The notes under the pieces: generated by a model
What the model saw: the letters and a program-made list of their open reading frames with translations, nothing else
Database searches by the model: none
Told to the model about the DNA's origin: nothing
Translations under genes and position numbers: made by a program
NCBI RefSeq assembly: GCF_001612845.1
Contig: NZ_BDBF01000034.1
Location: 28,469 to 92,468 of the forward strand
From: Nocardia elegans NBRC 108235
GTDB taxonomy: Bacteria; Actinomycetota; Actinomycetes; Mycobacteriales; Mycobacteriaceae
Length of the DNA: 64,000 nt
Direction of reading: 5' to 3'
Part shown: piece after piece, positions 1 through 7,508 of the stretch
Position numbering within the stretch: the first letter of the stretch is position 1
How the letters are laid out: each line of letters starts with the position of its first letter

Positions 1-1
1 G

Positions 2-580
2 ACAGCGCGGTCACATGCCCGATCACGGGATGGATATCTGATGGTGGAAGCGTGCGCCGACGGAGAGATCGCCATCCGAATCGACGATCGCGCGCTGACC
101 TACGGTGGCGCGGCCGTGGGCGCCGAGCTCACCCGACTGGCTGCCGAGGCCCTTGCGGCCGCACGTGTCCGGGTACGTGATGCCGTTCAGGTCTTCAGTG
201 CCGATCCCCGGGTCGCCGAGGCGGTTGCGGCAACCGGCGACGCAATAGGCCGACCGCTCGGCACGGCAGCCGGGTCCGGATTGCCTGGCCGGCCTCACAA
301 TTCGCCCCTCAACCCGCCCGCGGACCAACCGGTGAACAGTGAGTGGCCCACCAACTACGGTCTGCCCGAAAGTAATCCGCCGGGCGGATACAGTCGGCCC
401 CACAACGCACAACCGGCAGCCCATCACCAGTCGGCATCGTGGCAGAATCATCGACGGGAGCGGTCGAATACCCAACCGCGACAGCAGGATTCGCCGAACA
501 CACCACCGCCTTACAGCCTCTACGACGTGCCCGATGACGACGAAGATGCCTATTATCAGCGGAAGTCCTGGTTGGAGTAA
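2..580 (+). CDS. YbaB/EbfC-like protein, 5' end cut by window edge
   Basis: The reading frame is open to the left edge of the window, so the gene probably begins outside it; an ATG at 41 is possible but has no clear ribosome site. The first 70 or so residues (SRDG, then DGEIAIRIDDRAL, then an Ala/Arg-rich amphipathic helix) resemble the C-terminal half of actinobacterial YbaB/EbfC nucleoid-associated proteins. The remaining 100 residues are a Pro/Asn/Gln-rich, probably disordered tail ending in an acidic stretch (DVPDDDEDAYY). Nocardial genomes often carry such YbaB-like proteins with long tails. The function, if the family call is right, would be DNA binding in the nucleoid. The family assignment is tentative because only part of the domain is visible. 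Confidence 0.5.
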   Translation, partial: TARSHARSRDGYLMVEACADGEIAIRIDDRALTYGGAAVGAELTRLAAEALAAARVRVRDAVQVFSADPRVAEAVAATGDAIGRPLGTAAGSGLPGRPHNSPLNPPADQPVNSEWPTNYGLPESNPPGGYSRPHNAQPAAHHQSASWQNHRRERSNTQPRQQDSPNTPPPYSLYDVPDDDEDAYYQRKSWLE

Positions 581-632
581 CCGATTCGGCACTGCGCCGC
601 GCCGGTCGGCTGCGCGGATCGAGCGGTACGCC

Positions 633-1646
633 TCACCGCTTGCGGCGCGCGATGCCGACCATCGAACCCAGCGCCGCTCCCACACCGAACAGGGCCAGGC
701 CCGTGCTCGCCGTCATGCCCGCGTGCATCCGCGGCTCGATCACCGCCGGGCCCGGGGCCGGGATCTCGGCCTCCACCTCGTTCTCCCGGGCGGTGGCCGC
801 CCAGGCGGTGGCGAACAGGATGATGCGGGCGGTGATGTAGGCGAAGACCATGAGGCCGATGATCGAGCCGAATGCGACGCCCGCGGGACTGGTGAGCACC
901 TTCTGCAGGTAGAACGAGGCCACCTGCTTCCAGATCTCGAACGCGATCGCGGCGATGAAGGCCGCGCGCACGGCGCTGGTGAAGGTCACCGGCCGGCGGG
1001 GCAGCCGGGCGATGATCCAGACGAACACCGCCCAGGACGCGAGCACCGCCAGGACCAGCGTCAGCAATCGCAACAGCCACGAAACACCGGGCACCTTGTC
1101 GAGCCCGACACCTTCCAGCAGCTGCAGCGCCAGGCCACTGGACGACAACGCCGACAAGCCCAGCGACACCACCATCGCGACACCGAGTCCGGCCAGTGCC
1201 AGCAGGTCCGACAGTTTGGTCCGGAACCAATTGCCTTCCTGCGCGGGCTGTTCCCACTGCTCGGTCAGGGCGGCGCGCAGGTTGGCCATCCAGCCCAGGC
1301 CGCTGTAGGCGGCGATGAACAGACCGATGATGCCCACACTGGTCCGGGACTTGATGGCCTGGTCGATCAGATCGTTGACCTGGCCGCCGAACGAACCCGG
1401 GATGTTCTCGACGATCTTGTCGCGCAACTCTTCGAGCAGGTGCGGATCGCGGGCGAGGACGAACCCGGCGACCGCGAAGGCGACCATCAGCAGCGGAAAC
1501 AGCGAGAGCACGGTGAAGTACGTGATACCGGCCGCGAAGTAGTCGCCGCGCTGGCGCTGGTAGCTGCCGCCGGCGCGGACGGCGTGGTCCAGCCACGGCC
1601 GTGCTCGCACCTCACGTTGGATCCGCGCTTTGAGCTTGTCGAGCAC
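633..1646 (-). CDS. yhjD: YihY/BrkB family inner-membrane protein (YhjD-like)
   Basis: This 337-residue protein has about six hydrophobic segments (roughly residues 38-65, 101-125, 145-175, 191-215, 225-247, 258-285) and a seventh near the C terminus, the layout of the YihY/virulence factor BrkB family. The GDYFAAGITYFTVLSLFPL stretch near residue 34 is typical of the family. Members are proposed transporters; E. coli YhjD has been linked to lipid A precursor handling, but the substrate in actinobacteria is unknown. The start is a GTG at 1646 with GGAGGAC just upstream. It follows trpS in the same direction with a 49-base gap, as in M. tuberculosis (Rv3336c-Rv3335c), so the two are probably co-transcribed. 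Confidence 0.85.
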   Translation of the reverse strand: MLDKLKARIQREVRARPWLDHAVRAGGSYQRQRGDYFAAGITYFTVLSLFPLLMVAFAVAGFVLARDPHLLEELRDKIVENIPGSFGGQVNDLIDQAIKSRTSVGIIGLFIAAYSGLGWMANLRAALTEQWEQPAQEGNWFRTKLSDLLALAGLGVAMVVSLGLSALSSSGLALQLLEGVGLDKVPGVSWLLRLLTLVLAVLASWAVFVWIIARLPRRPVTFTSAVRAAFIAAIAFEIWKQVASFYLQKVLTSPAGVAFGSIIGLMVFAYITARIILFATAWAATARENEVEAEIPAPGPAVIEPRMHAGMTASTGLALFGVGAALGSMVGIARRKR

Positions 1647-1695
1647 CTGTCCTCCCGAACCTGTTCAACCGCAACACGGCCTCGCGCGGTGCAGA

Positions 1696-2718
1696 TCAGC
1701 GGTGCAGGAAACCCACTCGGTCGTACACCTGCGCGAGGGTCTTACCGGCGATCTCGCGCGCCTGCTCGGCTCCGGTGGCGAGAATGCGATCGAGTTCGCC
1801 CTGATCGTCCAGATACTCTTGCACTTTCGCCTGCAGCGGTGTCACGAATTCCACCAGGGCGTCGGCCACATCGGCCTTGAGCTCGCCATATCCCTTGCCC
1901 TCGAAGCCTTTTTCGAGTGTCACGATGGGCGTGTCGGTCAGCGAGGACAGGATCACCAGCAGGTTGCTGACTCCCGGCTTGGTCTCCGGGTCGTAGCGGA
2001 TCTCCCGCTCGGTGTCGGTGACGGCCGAGCGGATCTTCTTCGCCGAGACCTTCGGATCGTCGAGCAGATTGATCAGGCCCGCGTCGCTGGCGGCCGACTT
2101 GCTCATCTTCGAGGTCGGATCCTGCAGATCGTAGATCTTCGCCGTGCCGGTGACGATATGCGGCTCGGGCACCACGAAGGTCTTCTTGAAGCGAGTGTTG
2201 AAGCGCTGCGCCAGATTTCGCGTCAATTCCAGGTGCTGGCGCTGATCCTCACCGACCGGTACCAGCTGCGGGCGGTACAGCAGGATGTCGGCGGCCATCA
2301 GGATCGGGTAGGTGAACAGGCCGACGGTGGCGTTGTCGGATCCCTGTTTGGCCGACTTGTCCTTGAACTGGGTCATCCGGCTGGCCTCGCCGAAGCCGGT
2401 GATGCAGCTCAGCACCCAGGTGAGCTCGGCGTGCTCGGGCACCTGGCTCTGCACGAACAGGGTGGACCGCTTGGGGTCGATACCCATCGCGAGCAGCTGC
2501 GCGACACTGCGCACGGTGCGGCTGCGCAGCTGCTTGGGGTCCTGCGACACCGTGATGGCGTGCATATCCGGAATGAAGTAGAGCGCCTCGTAGTCGTCCT
2601 GCAGCGGAGCCCAATACTGCAGCGCACCAAGGTAGTTGCCGAGGTGGAAGGAGTCGCTGGTCGGCTGGACGCCGGAGAGGACCCGCTGCTTGCGTTCGCT
2701 GGGGGCAGGACTGGACAT
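1696..2718 (-). CDS. trpS: Tryptophanyl-tRNA synthetase
   Basis: Class I aminoacyl-tRNA synthetase charging tRNA-Trp with tryptophan in the cytosol. The 340-residue length is normal for bacterial TrpRS. The HIGH-type signature appears as HLGN near residue 25, inside SGVQPTSDSFHLGNYLGAL, and the KMSKS loop is intact near residue 205. GEDQRQH near residue 165, part of the active site, is also present. The start is the ATG at 2718. It is the first gene of a two-gene unit with yhjD. No T-box or trp leader was seen in the short upstream region. Confidence 0.97.
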   Translation of the reverse strand: MSSPAPSERKQRVLSGVQPTSDSFHLGNYLGALQYWAPLQDDYEALYFIPDMHAITVSQDPKQLRSRTVRSVAQLLAMGIDPKRSTLFVQSQVPEHAELTWVLSCITGFGEASRMTQFKDKSAKQGSDNATVGLFTYPILMAADILLYRPQLVPVGEDQRQHLELTRNLAQRFNTRFKKTFVVPEPHIVTGTAKIYDLQDPTSKMSKSAASDAGLINLLDDPKVSAKKIRSAVTDTEREIRYDPETKPGVSNLLVILSSLTDTPIVTLEKGFEGKGYGELKADVADALVEFVTPLQAKVQEYLDDQGELDRILATGAEQAREIAGKTLAQVYDRVGFLHR

Positions 2719-2773
2719 GAACCGATCTTCCCATGCACGCCCAAGCGGTTTTTTCCGAGGGAGCGAGGACGTT

Positions 2774-2818
2774 CGCCACCCCGCACGGCCGCCGCTCTCG
2801 GCGGCGTGCGGGGCGGCG
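2774..2818 (-). terminator. Hairpin terminator after the MpaB-like gene
   Basis: Two arms of about 20 bases (CGCCaCCCCGCACGgCCGCCG and its partner) pair around a CTCT loop with one mismatch and one bulged base. It starts five bases past the stop of the leftward MpaB-like gene. There is no long T run, as is usual in high-GC actinobacteria. Confidence 0.6.
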
Positions 2819-2822
2819 TCGC

Positions 2823-3755
2823 TCAGACCGCGTGCCGTTCGGCGTAGTTGCGCGGATCCACCCCCGGCATGCTGGACCTACCGCTGGCGACCAGGTCTTT
2901 CTCCCGCCGCGTGATCAGGCGATAGACCGGGGCGCTCGGGCCGGACAGCGTGTCGCGCAGCACCGGCGGCGCCAACGGCGGGCGTACGTGGGCGGTGCGC
3001 ACGGCCTGCGCGAGTCCCCGGTACGCGAGCTCTTCACGCCGGCCCCATCGAATGTCGTACATCCGCCGGATCCGCGGCGGCAGCGAGCCCTGGACCAGCA
3101 GATGCGCCCCGCTGCTGGCCTGCTGGAACGGGCGCGGCAGCGGATGCGGCACCTGCTTACCCGCCAGATACGAGCCCACGAGCCGCGCCTCGTCGGTCAG
3201 ATACAGCTCGTCCGAGGCGAGGTAGGCATCGAAAGATCTCCGGAAGGCCGGATAGTCGGCGGGCGCGGCCGAACGCGGCATACCGAACAACTCGCCCCAG
3301 CGCACGTAGTCCTGGTACAGATCCTCCCGCTCGCCCGCAGTCAGTTTGCGCACCAGCAGGTCGTGCATGACCTCGGCGGAGTCGGCGGTGAACGCCATGG
3401 TCATGAACATCAGGTGCGGGTCCAGCGCGGAGTAGTGCGAACCCGCCGGATGATGCGGACCCGCGTCCTCGGGCAGCACACCTTCGACGGGCAGGTGCCG
3501 CTTGCGGGTGAACGCCAGCGCGCGGTCGGCCTCATCCTTGTCGCCGAGGAATACCGCCTCGAACAGGCGACCGGTGAGCGCGAGACGCGTGTAGGGGGTG
3601 GCTCGGTGGGCGGTGTTCTCGGCGGTGCCGACGAACAGCAACGGATGGACCGCGCCGATCACCAGCGCCCGCAGGCCGTACGTCAGTCCCACCGCGCGTT
3701 TGCGCATCACCCGGCGGATCATCGAATCGTCGGAGAAATATCCCGGACCAGGCAT
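2823..3755 (-). CDS. Oxygenase MpaB family protein (DUF2236)
   Basis: The 310-residue product starts MPGPGYFSDDSMIRRVM and belongs to the DUF2236/MpaB family, whose best studied members are haem-containing oxygenases such as the latex-clearing protein Lcp and fungal MpaB. Typical features are the N-terminal FSDDS..RR segment, the HPLLFVGTAENTA region, and the HxxG-type and HDLLVRKL-type helices around residues 175-195. The substrate cannot be read from the sequence. The ATG at 3755 is preferred over the longer frame because GAGGAGGG lies 7 bases upstream. The gene faces a TetR gene across 98 bases carrying two operator-like repeats, so TetR control is likely. Confidence 0.8.
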   Translation of the reverse strand: MPGPGYFSDDSMIRRVMRKRAVGLTYGLRALVIGAVHPLLFVGTAENTAHRATPYTRLALTGRLFEAVFLGDKDEADRALAFTRKRHLPVEGVLPEDAGPHHPAGSHYSALDPHLMFMTMAFTADSAEVMHDLLVRKLTAGEREDLYQDYVRWGELFGMPRSAAPADYPAFRRSFDAYLASDELYLTDEARLVGSYLAGKQVPHPLPRPFQQASSGAHLLVQGSLPPRIRRMYDIRWGRREELAYRGLAQAVRTAHVRPPLAPPVLRDTLSGPSAPVYRLITRREKDLVASGRSSMPGVDPRNYAERHAV

Positions 3756-3776
3756 CGTCGCCCTCCTCGCATGGAA

Positions 3777-3829
3777 TCTGGCAATAGCATCCACCAGAAA
3801 CCCACTTCTGGCAATAGCCCATGCCAGAA
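3777..3829. promoter_or_regulatory. Two operator-like repeats between the MpaB-like gene and tetR
   Basis: The 12-mer TCTGGCAATAGC occurs at 3777-3788 and again at 3807-3818, exactly 30 bases apart. Each copy opens an inverted repeat: TCTGG-N12-CCAGA at 3777-3798, and the perfect TTCTGGCA-N8-TGCCAGAA at 3806-3829. The position between divergent start codons suggests binding sites for the adjacent TetR protein. The ATG at 3821 lies inside the second site and so is not the tetR start. Confidence 0.6.
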
Positions 3830-3853
3830 ACGCGGCCGTGCCACAATCGGACC

Positions 3854-4549
3854 GTGACGGCACAGCGGACCTATGGCGGTATCTCGGCCGCCGAACGGCG
3901 CGCGGGCCGGCGTGCCGCGCTTCTCGACGCGGCTCTCGAGATCATCGGCACCCAGGGCGTGGACAAGCTGACGGTCGCCGGGCTGTGCGCCCAGGCCGGG
4001 CTGAACGAGCGCTACTACTACGAACAGTTCACCGGCCGCGAGGCCGTGCTCACCGCGCTGTTCGACAGCATCGCCGAGGAACTCGCGAACGCCATCGTGC
4101 GGGCGCTGCAGGAGGTAGCCGGCCCGTCCGCGTCCGGCGACGGCGACAACTCCGCCGATGTGTCCACCCGCCGCACCCAGCGCGACACGCGCACGATGGC
4201 GCACGCGGCCGTCGCCGCCGGTATCCACGTGCTGACCGACGACCCGCGCAAGGCCCAGGTCGCGCTGGCGGTGAGCGCCTCCACGCCGGAGCTACGCTCA
4301 CGCACGCTGCAGAGCATCGCGTCGTTCGCGAACCTGGTCGCCACCCGCGGCATCGACTTCTACAGCCTGGGCACGCCCACGCCGGACCCGGCGATCGGTT
4401 TCCGCGCGACCTACCTGGTGGGCGGGCTGGTCCAGACGCTCACCAGCTGGTTGCAGGGCGATATCGATATGACGAGGGAACAGCTCATCGACGAGACCAC
4501 CGACGTATTCGTCCTCCTCGGCGAGGATCTCGCACAGCGGCTCCGCTGA
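3854..4549 (+). CDS. TetR/AcrR family transcriptional regulator
   Basis: This 231-residue protein has an N-terminal helix-turn-helix of the TetR type at about residues 18-62 (RAALLDAALEIIG, then LTVAGLCAQAGLNERYYYEQF) followed by a helical ligand domain. The GTG at 3854 is chosen because the upstream ATG at 3821 falls inside the palindrome between this gene and the MpaB-like gene. TetR proteins usually repress themselves and the divergent neighbour, so the likely target is the MpaB-like oxygenase gene. The inducer is unknown. Confidence 0.85.
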   Translation: MTAQRTYGGISAAERRAGRRAALLDAALEIIGTQGVDKLTVAGLCAQAGLNERYYYEQFTGREAVLTALFDSIAEELANAIVRALQEVAGPSASGDGDNSADVSTRRTQRDTRTMAHAAVAAGIHVLTDDPRKAQVALAVSASTPELRSRTLQSIASFANLVATRGIDFYSLGTPTPDPAIGFRATYLVGGLVQTLTSWLQGDIDMTREQLIDETTDVFVLLGEDLAQRLR

Positions 4550-4558
4550 GCCGCTTCC

Positions 4559-5080
4559 TTACGCCGGGTCGGCCATGGTGAGTTCGACGGGCGACAGCAC
4601 CGCCGGATGCTGTTGCAGCACCACCCGGAAGACCGTGCCCTTCGCGGCCCAGTATTCGGCCGCCTGGGTCATCGCGTCGGCGAACCATTCCAGATCCTCG
4701 CGCTGGTCGGCCAGCAGCCCGCTCGAATCACGGATCACGACAACGTATCCCGGCGCCTCGCCGACGAATTCGTCCAGGTCGCGCAGGCATTCGTCGAAGG
4801 CGTCGCGGTTGTCGCCGAAATAGTAGGGAAACTGCAGGGCGGCGGCGAATTCGTCGAATACTCCCGCGGTGGTGCGCATTTTCGTGCCGCGGACCTCGCG
4901 GGCGATATACCCGTCGGGGACCTGGAATCGCACCCCGCTGAACGGTCCGGCGCCGACGTCGAGGGCGCCGAGGACCGGCCCCGTCGCGGCCCGGTGGGCA
5001 CGGCCGTTCTGCCGCGCCGCGGCCGCATCGGAGCCGGCATGCGGGGCCAGGAACTGCGACAACGACATGGTTTCGGCCAT
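4559..5080 (-). CDS. Barstar family RNase inhibitor
   Basis: The C-terminal 110 residues match the barstar fold: FDEFAAALQFPYYFGDNRDAFDECL covers the helix and loop that plug the active site of barnase-type RNases, with the acidic residues of that patch kept as D and E. A 60-residue N-terminal extension precedes the fold, so the 173-residue protein is about twice the length of classical barstar. Its ATG at 5080 overlaps the TGA of the RNase gene (ATGA), so the two are translationally coupled. No signal peptide is seen, so the protein should stay in the cytosol and protect the cell against its own RNase before export. Confidence 0.88.
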   Translation of the reverse strand: MAETMSLSQFLAPHAGSDAAAARQNGRAHRAATGPVLGALDVGAGPFSGVRFQVPDGYIAREVRGTKMRTTAGVFDEFAAALQFPYYFGDNRDAFDECLRDLDEFVGEAPGYVVVIRDSSGLLADQREDLEWFADAMTQAAEYWAAKGTVFRVVLQQHPAVLSPVELTMADPA

Positions 5081-5592
5081 CAGCGCATCCTCGTGAAGGT
5101 CTGGTAGTGGTCGCCGGTGTAGTAGGCCGACCCGTCGCTGCCGGTCACGATGCGTTCGGCGTCCCGGGTCTGGCCGCGTTGCTTCGGGTTGACGTCCCAT
5201 TCCTGATACGTGATCGCCTTACCGCTCGAGTCGGTCTTCGGCAGGGTTCCGGCGCGGTTCATCCACTGATCGCCGCCCTTGGTGCCCGGCGCGTTCGCCG
5301 AACCGGGCCAGCGTCCGGCGTCGATCTCGACGAGGGTGGCGTAGGCGCGGTCGGGCACACCCGGCGCCCGGGTCGCCGACGCCGCGGGTGTGGCGCCGTT
5401 GCCGGGCGCGGGCTTGGGAGCCTGCGTGGTGGACTGCGCGGCCTTGGTGGAGTGCACGGTCGCCGCCACCGAACTCGCGGTGTCGTGCGTGGCGGAACCG
5501 CCGCGCAGGCCCAGGACGCCGGCCACGATCGCCGCGATCACCAGCCCACCCAGAACCATCAGGATGCGAATTCTCTTGTCGGACATGTTCAT
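5080..5592 (-). CDS. Secreted or membrane-anchored barnase-type guanyl-specific ribonuclease
   Basis: The 170-residue protein starts with a short basic stretch and one hydrophobic helix (residues 9-29, ILMVLGGLVIAAIVAGVLGL), then an Ala/Thr/Pro linker to about residue 75, then a microbial RNase (N1/barnase) domain. The catalytic triad is visible: the Glu of YQEWDV, the Arg of RDAERIV, and the His of YTGDHYQTF near the C terminus. The hydrophobic segment could be a signal peptide or an anchor; there is no obvious AXA cleavage site. It is the first gene of a coupled pair with barstar. The alternative start MSDKRIR lies two codons downstream. Confidence 0.88.
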   Translation of the reverse strand: MNMSDKRIRILMVLGGLVIAAIVAGVLGLRGGSATHDTASSVAATVHSTKAAQSTTQAPKPAPGNGATPAASATRAPGVPDRAYATLVEIDAGRWPGSANAPGTKGGDQWMNRAGTLPKTDSSGKAITYQEWDVNPKQRGQTRDAERIVTGSDGSAYYTGDHYQTFTRMR

Positions 5593-5709
5593 CGGTGCCT
5601 GTTCATCGGTGCTGTCGGACGTGCGGAGTCCCGTCCACGCTGACGGGTACGCGGTGTGGAGACGATGTTCCCACCGCAGTCGGTCGATCAGGGTTCAGCG
5701 GTATCGCGT

Positions 5710-6498
5710 TCAGCGGTATTGCACGGTGACCGGAGCGTGGTCCGACCAGCGCAGCGCGTATTCGGACGCGCGCTCGACCACGGCCTGTTTCGCGCGCCCG
5801 GCGATCGCACCGCGCGCGAGGTGGTAGTCGATGCGCCAGCCGGCGTCGTTGTCGTAGGCGCGGCCGCGATAGGACCACCAGCTGTAGGGGCCGGGCACGC
5901 CCGGATGGAGTTCGCGGACCACGTCGACATAGCCCGCGGCCAGCATCTCGTCGATCCAGGCCCGCTCCCCCGGCAGGAAGCCGGAGTTCTTGACGTTGCC
6001 CTTCCAATTCTTGATGTCGAGTTCGGTGTGCGCGACGTTCCAGTCGCCGCAGATCACGAAGTCGCGGGTCTGCGCCTTCATATGCGCGCCCAGTTCGCCG
6101 AGGAAACGGTATTTCTCGTCCTGCATGGGAGTGTCGGCCTCACCGGTGTGCACGTACACGCTCGCGACGGTGACTTCGTCGAAATCGGCCTCCACGTAGC
6201 GGCCGACGCCGTCGAATTCGGTGCTGCCGAAGCCGATTCGCACACGCGTGGGCTCACGGCGGGACAGAATTCCCACCCCGGCGCGGCCCTTGGCGCCCGG
6301 CTCGGCGTGGGCGAGGAACCACCCGGCGTCGAGGACCGGCGCCAGTGCCTTGCGGGTCTGGTCATCGGTTGCCCGGGTCTCCTGCAGGCAGATGATGTCG
6401 GCCTCGGTCACTGCGAGCCATTCGAGCATCCCCTTCCCGGTCTTGCCGGTAGCTGCGCGTATGCCATTGACGTTGACGGAACTGATGATGCTGGCCAC
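5710..6498 (-). CDS. xthA: Exodeoxyribonuclease III (AP endonuclease)
   Basis: Member of the EEP (exonuclease-endonuclease-phosphatase) superfamily acting on abasic sites in base excision repair. The key residues appear in order: SVNVNGIRAA at the N terminus, the metal-binding Glu in CLQETRA, YVHTGE, the catalytic DWNVAH near residue 150, GWRIDYHL, and the terminal SDHAPV. Its 262 residues fit the family. The GTG at 6498 starts directly at the conserved ASIISSVNVNG. The hydrolase gene lies divergently on the other strand. Confidence 0.93.
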   Translation of the reverse strand: MASIISSVNVNGIRAATGKTGKGMLEWLAVTEADIICLQETRATDDQTRKALAPVLDAGWFLAHAEPGAKGRAGVGILSRREPTRVRIGFGSTEFDGVGRYVEADFDEVTVASVYVHTGEADTPMQDEKYRFLGELGAHMKAQTRDFVICGDWNVAHTELDIKNWKGNVKNSGFLPGERAWIDEMLAAGYVDVVRELHPGVPGPYSWWSYRGRAYDNDAGWRIDYHLARGAIAGRAKQAVVERASEYALRWSDHAPVTVQYR

Positions 6499-6590
6499 GT
6501 ATCGACCGTACAATGCGGGAATCAACCCGTCCTCGCGGACATCGCGGCCACGCCGAGCAGGCCGCCGCCGATTCGGAAGGGGTGACGACG

Positions 6591-7445
6591 ATGACGTCCG
6601 GCACCACCCAACCCGCCACCTCCCTTGCGCCGATGACAGCCCTGCACACCGGATCGGGTGATCCGCTGCTGCTGTTGCACGGTTTCCTGATGTCGCCGCA
6701 CTGCTGGGAGGACGTCGCGTCCCGATTGTCCGCTACTTGCGAGGTGTTCGCTCCGGCCTTCGCCGGCCACTGGGGCGGCCCCGACCTCAGCGGCTGGTAC
6801 ATCGACGTGAATCTGCTCGCCGACCGGGTCGAGGAACAGCTCGACGAATTGGGTTGGCGCACCTGCCATATCGCGGGCAACTCGCTCGGCGGCTGGGTCG
6901 GCTTCGAATTGGCCCGCCGCGGCCGGGCGCGCACGCTCACCGCCATCGCACCCGCCGGTGGATGGCACAATCCGTCGCTGGCGCAGTTGCGGGTGGGGCT
7001 GGAGTTCCTGATGCTGCTGCCGATCGTCGAAATCGGCAAGCGTCTACCGGCCTGGATCCGGTTCAGCGCGCCGGTCCGGCGGGCCACCGCCATGTTGCTG
7101 AGCAAGAACATCGCCGCGGCGCCGCGACGCGGAGTGGAAGCGGCGATCATGTCGGCGACCCACTGTGCGGCCATGCTGCCGCTGATCGTCAGCGGTCTGC
7201 GGATGGCGGTTCTCGACGATCTGTCCACCGTGCGGACGCCGGTGCGCCTGCTGATGTGCGAATTCGACCGGATCATCCCGAACCGCATGTACGCCAAGCG
7301 TTTTCTGCGGGAACTGCCCGAGACGGCAGACCGCATCCTGGTGCACGGCGTGGGTCACGTCCCGATGCTGGAGGCTCCCGACCGGATCGCGACCCTCATC
7401 GCCGAGCACGTCTATGCCAGCCGCACGCGTCTGCGGGCGGTGTGA
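6591..7445 (+). CDS. Alpha/beta hydrolase
   Basis: The 284-residue protein shows the alpha/beta-hydrolase pattern: the oxyanion-hole LLLLHGF near residue 25, the nucleophile elbow GNSLGG near residue 95, the acid in CEFDRIIP and the histidine in GVGHVPMLE. Substrate cannot be inferred. The ATG at 6591 is preferred because GGAAGGGG lies at 6575-6582 with good spacing; the GTG at 6582 overlaps that site. The gene stands alone and ends in a strong hairpin at 7450-7493. Confidence 0.88.
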   Translation: MTSGTTQPATSLAPMTALHTGSGDPLLLLHGFLMSPHCWEDVASRLSATCEVFAPAFAGHWGGPDLSGWYIDVNLLADRVEEQLDELGWRTCHIAGNSLGGWVGFELARRGRARTLTAIAPAGGWHNPSLAQLRVGLEFLMLLPIVEIGKRLPAWIRFSAPVRRATAMLLSKNIAAAPRRGVEAAIMSATHCAAMLPLIVSGLRMAVLDDLSTVRTPVRLLMCEFDRIIPNRMYAKRFLRELPETADRILVHGVGHVPMLEAPDRIATLIAEHVYASRTRLRAV

Positions 7446-7449
7446 GAAA

Positions 7450-7493
7450 GGCCGGCGGATCGGTTCGAACCCCTCGGCGCCGATCCGCCGGCC
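7450..7493. terminator. Bidirectional hairpin between convergent genes
   Basis: The 14-base arms GGCCGGCGGATCGG and CCGATCCGCCGGCC are perfectly complementary around a 16-base loop. The hairpin sits between the rightward hydrolase gene and the leftward acyl-CoA dehydrogenase gene and could end both transcripts. Confidence 0.75.
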
Positions 7494-7508
7494 GCCATCA
7501 CGTGGCGA

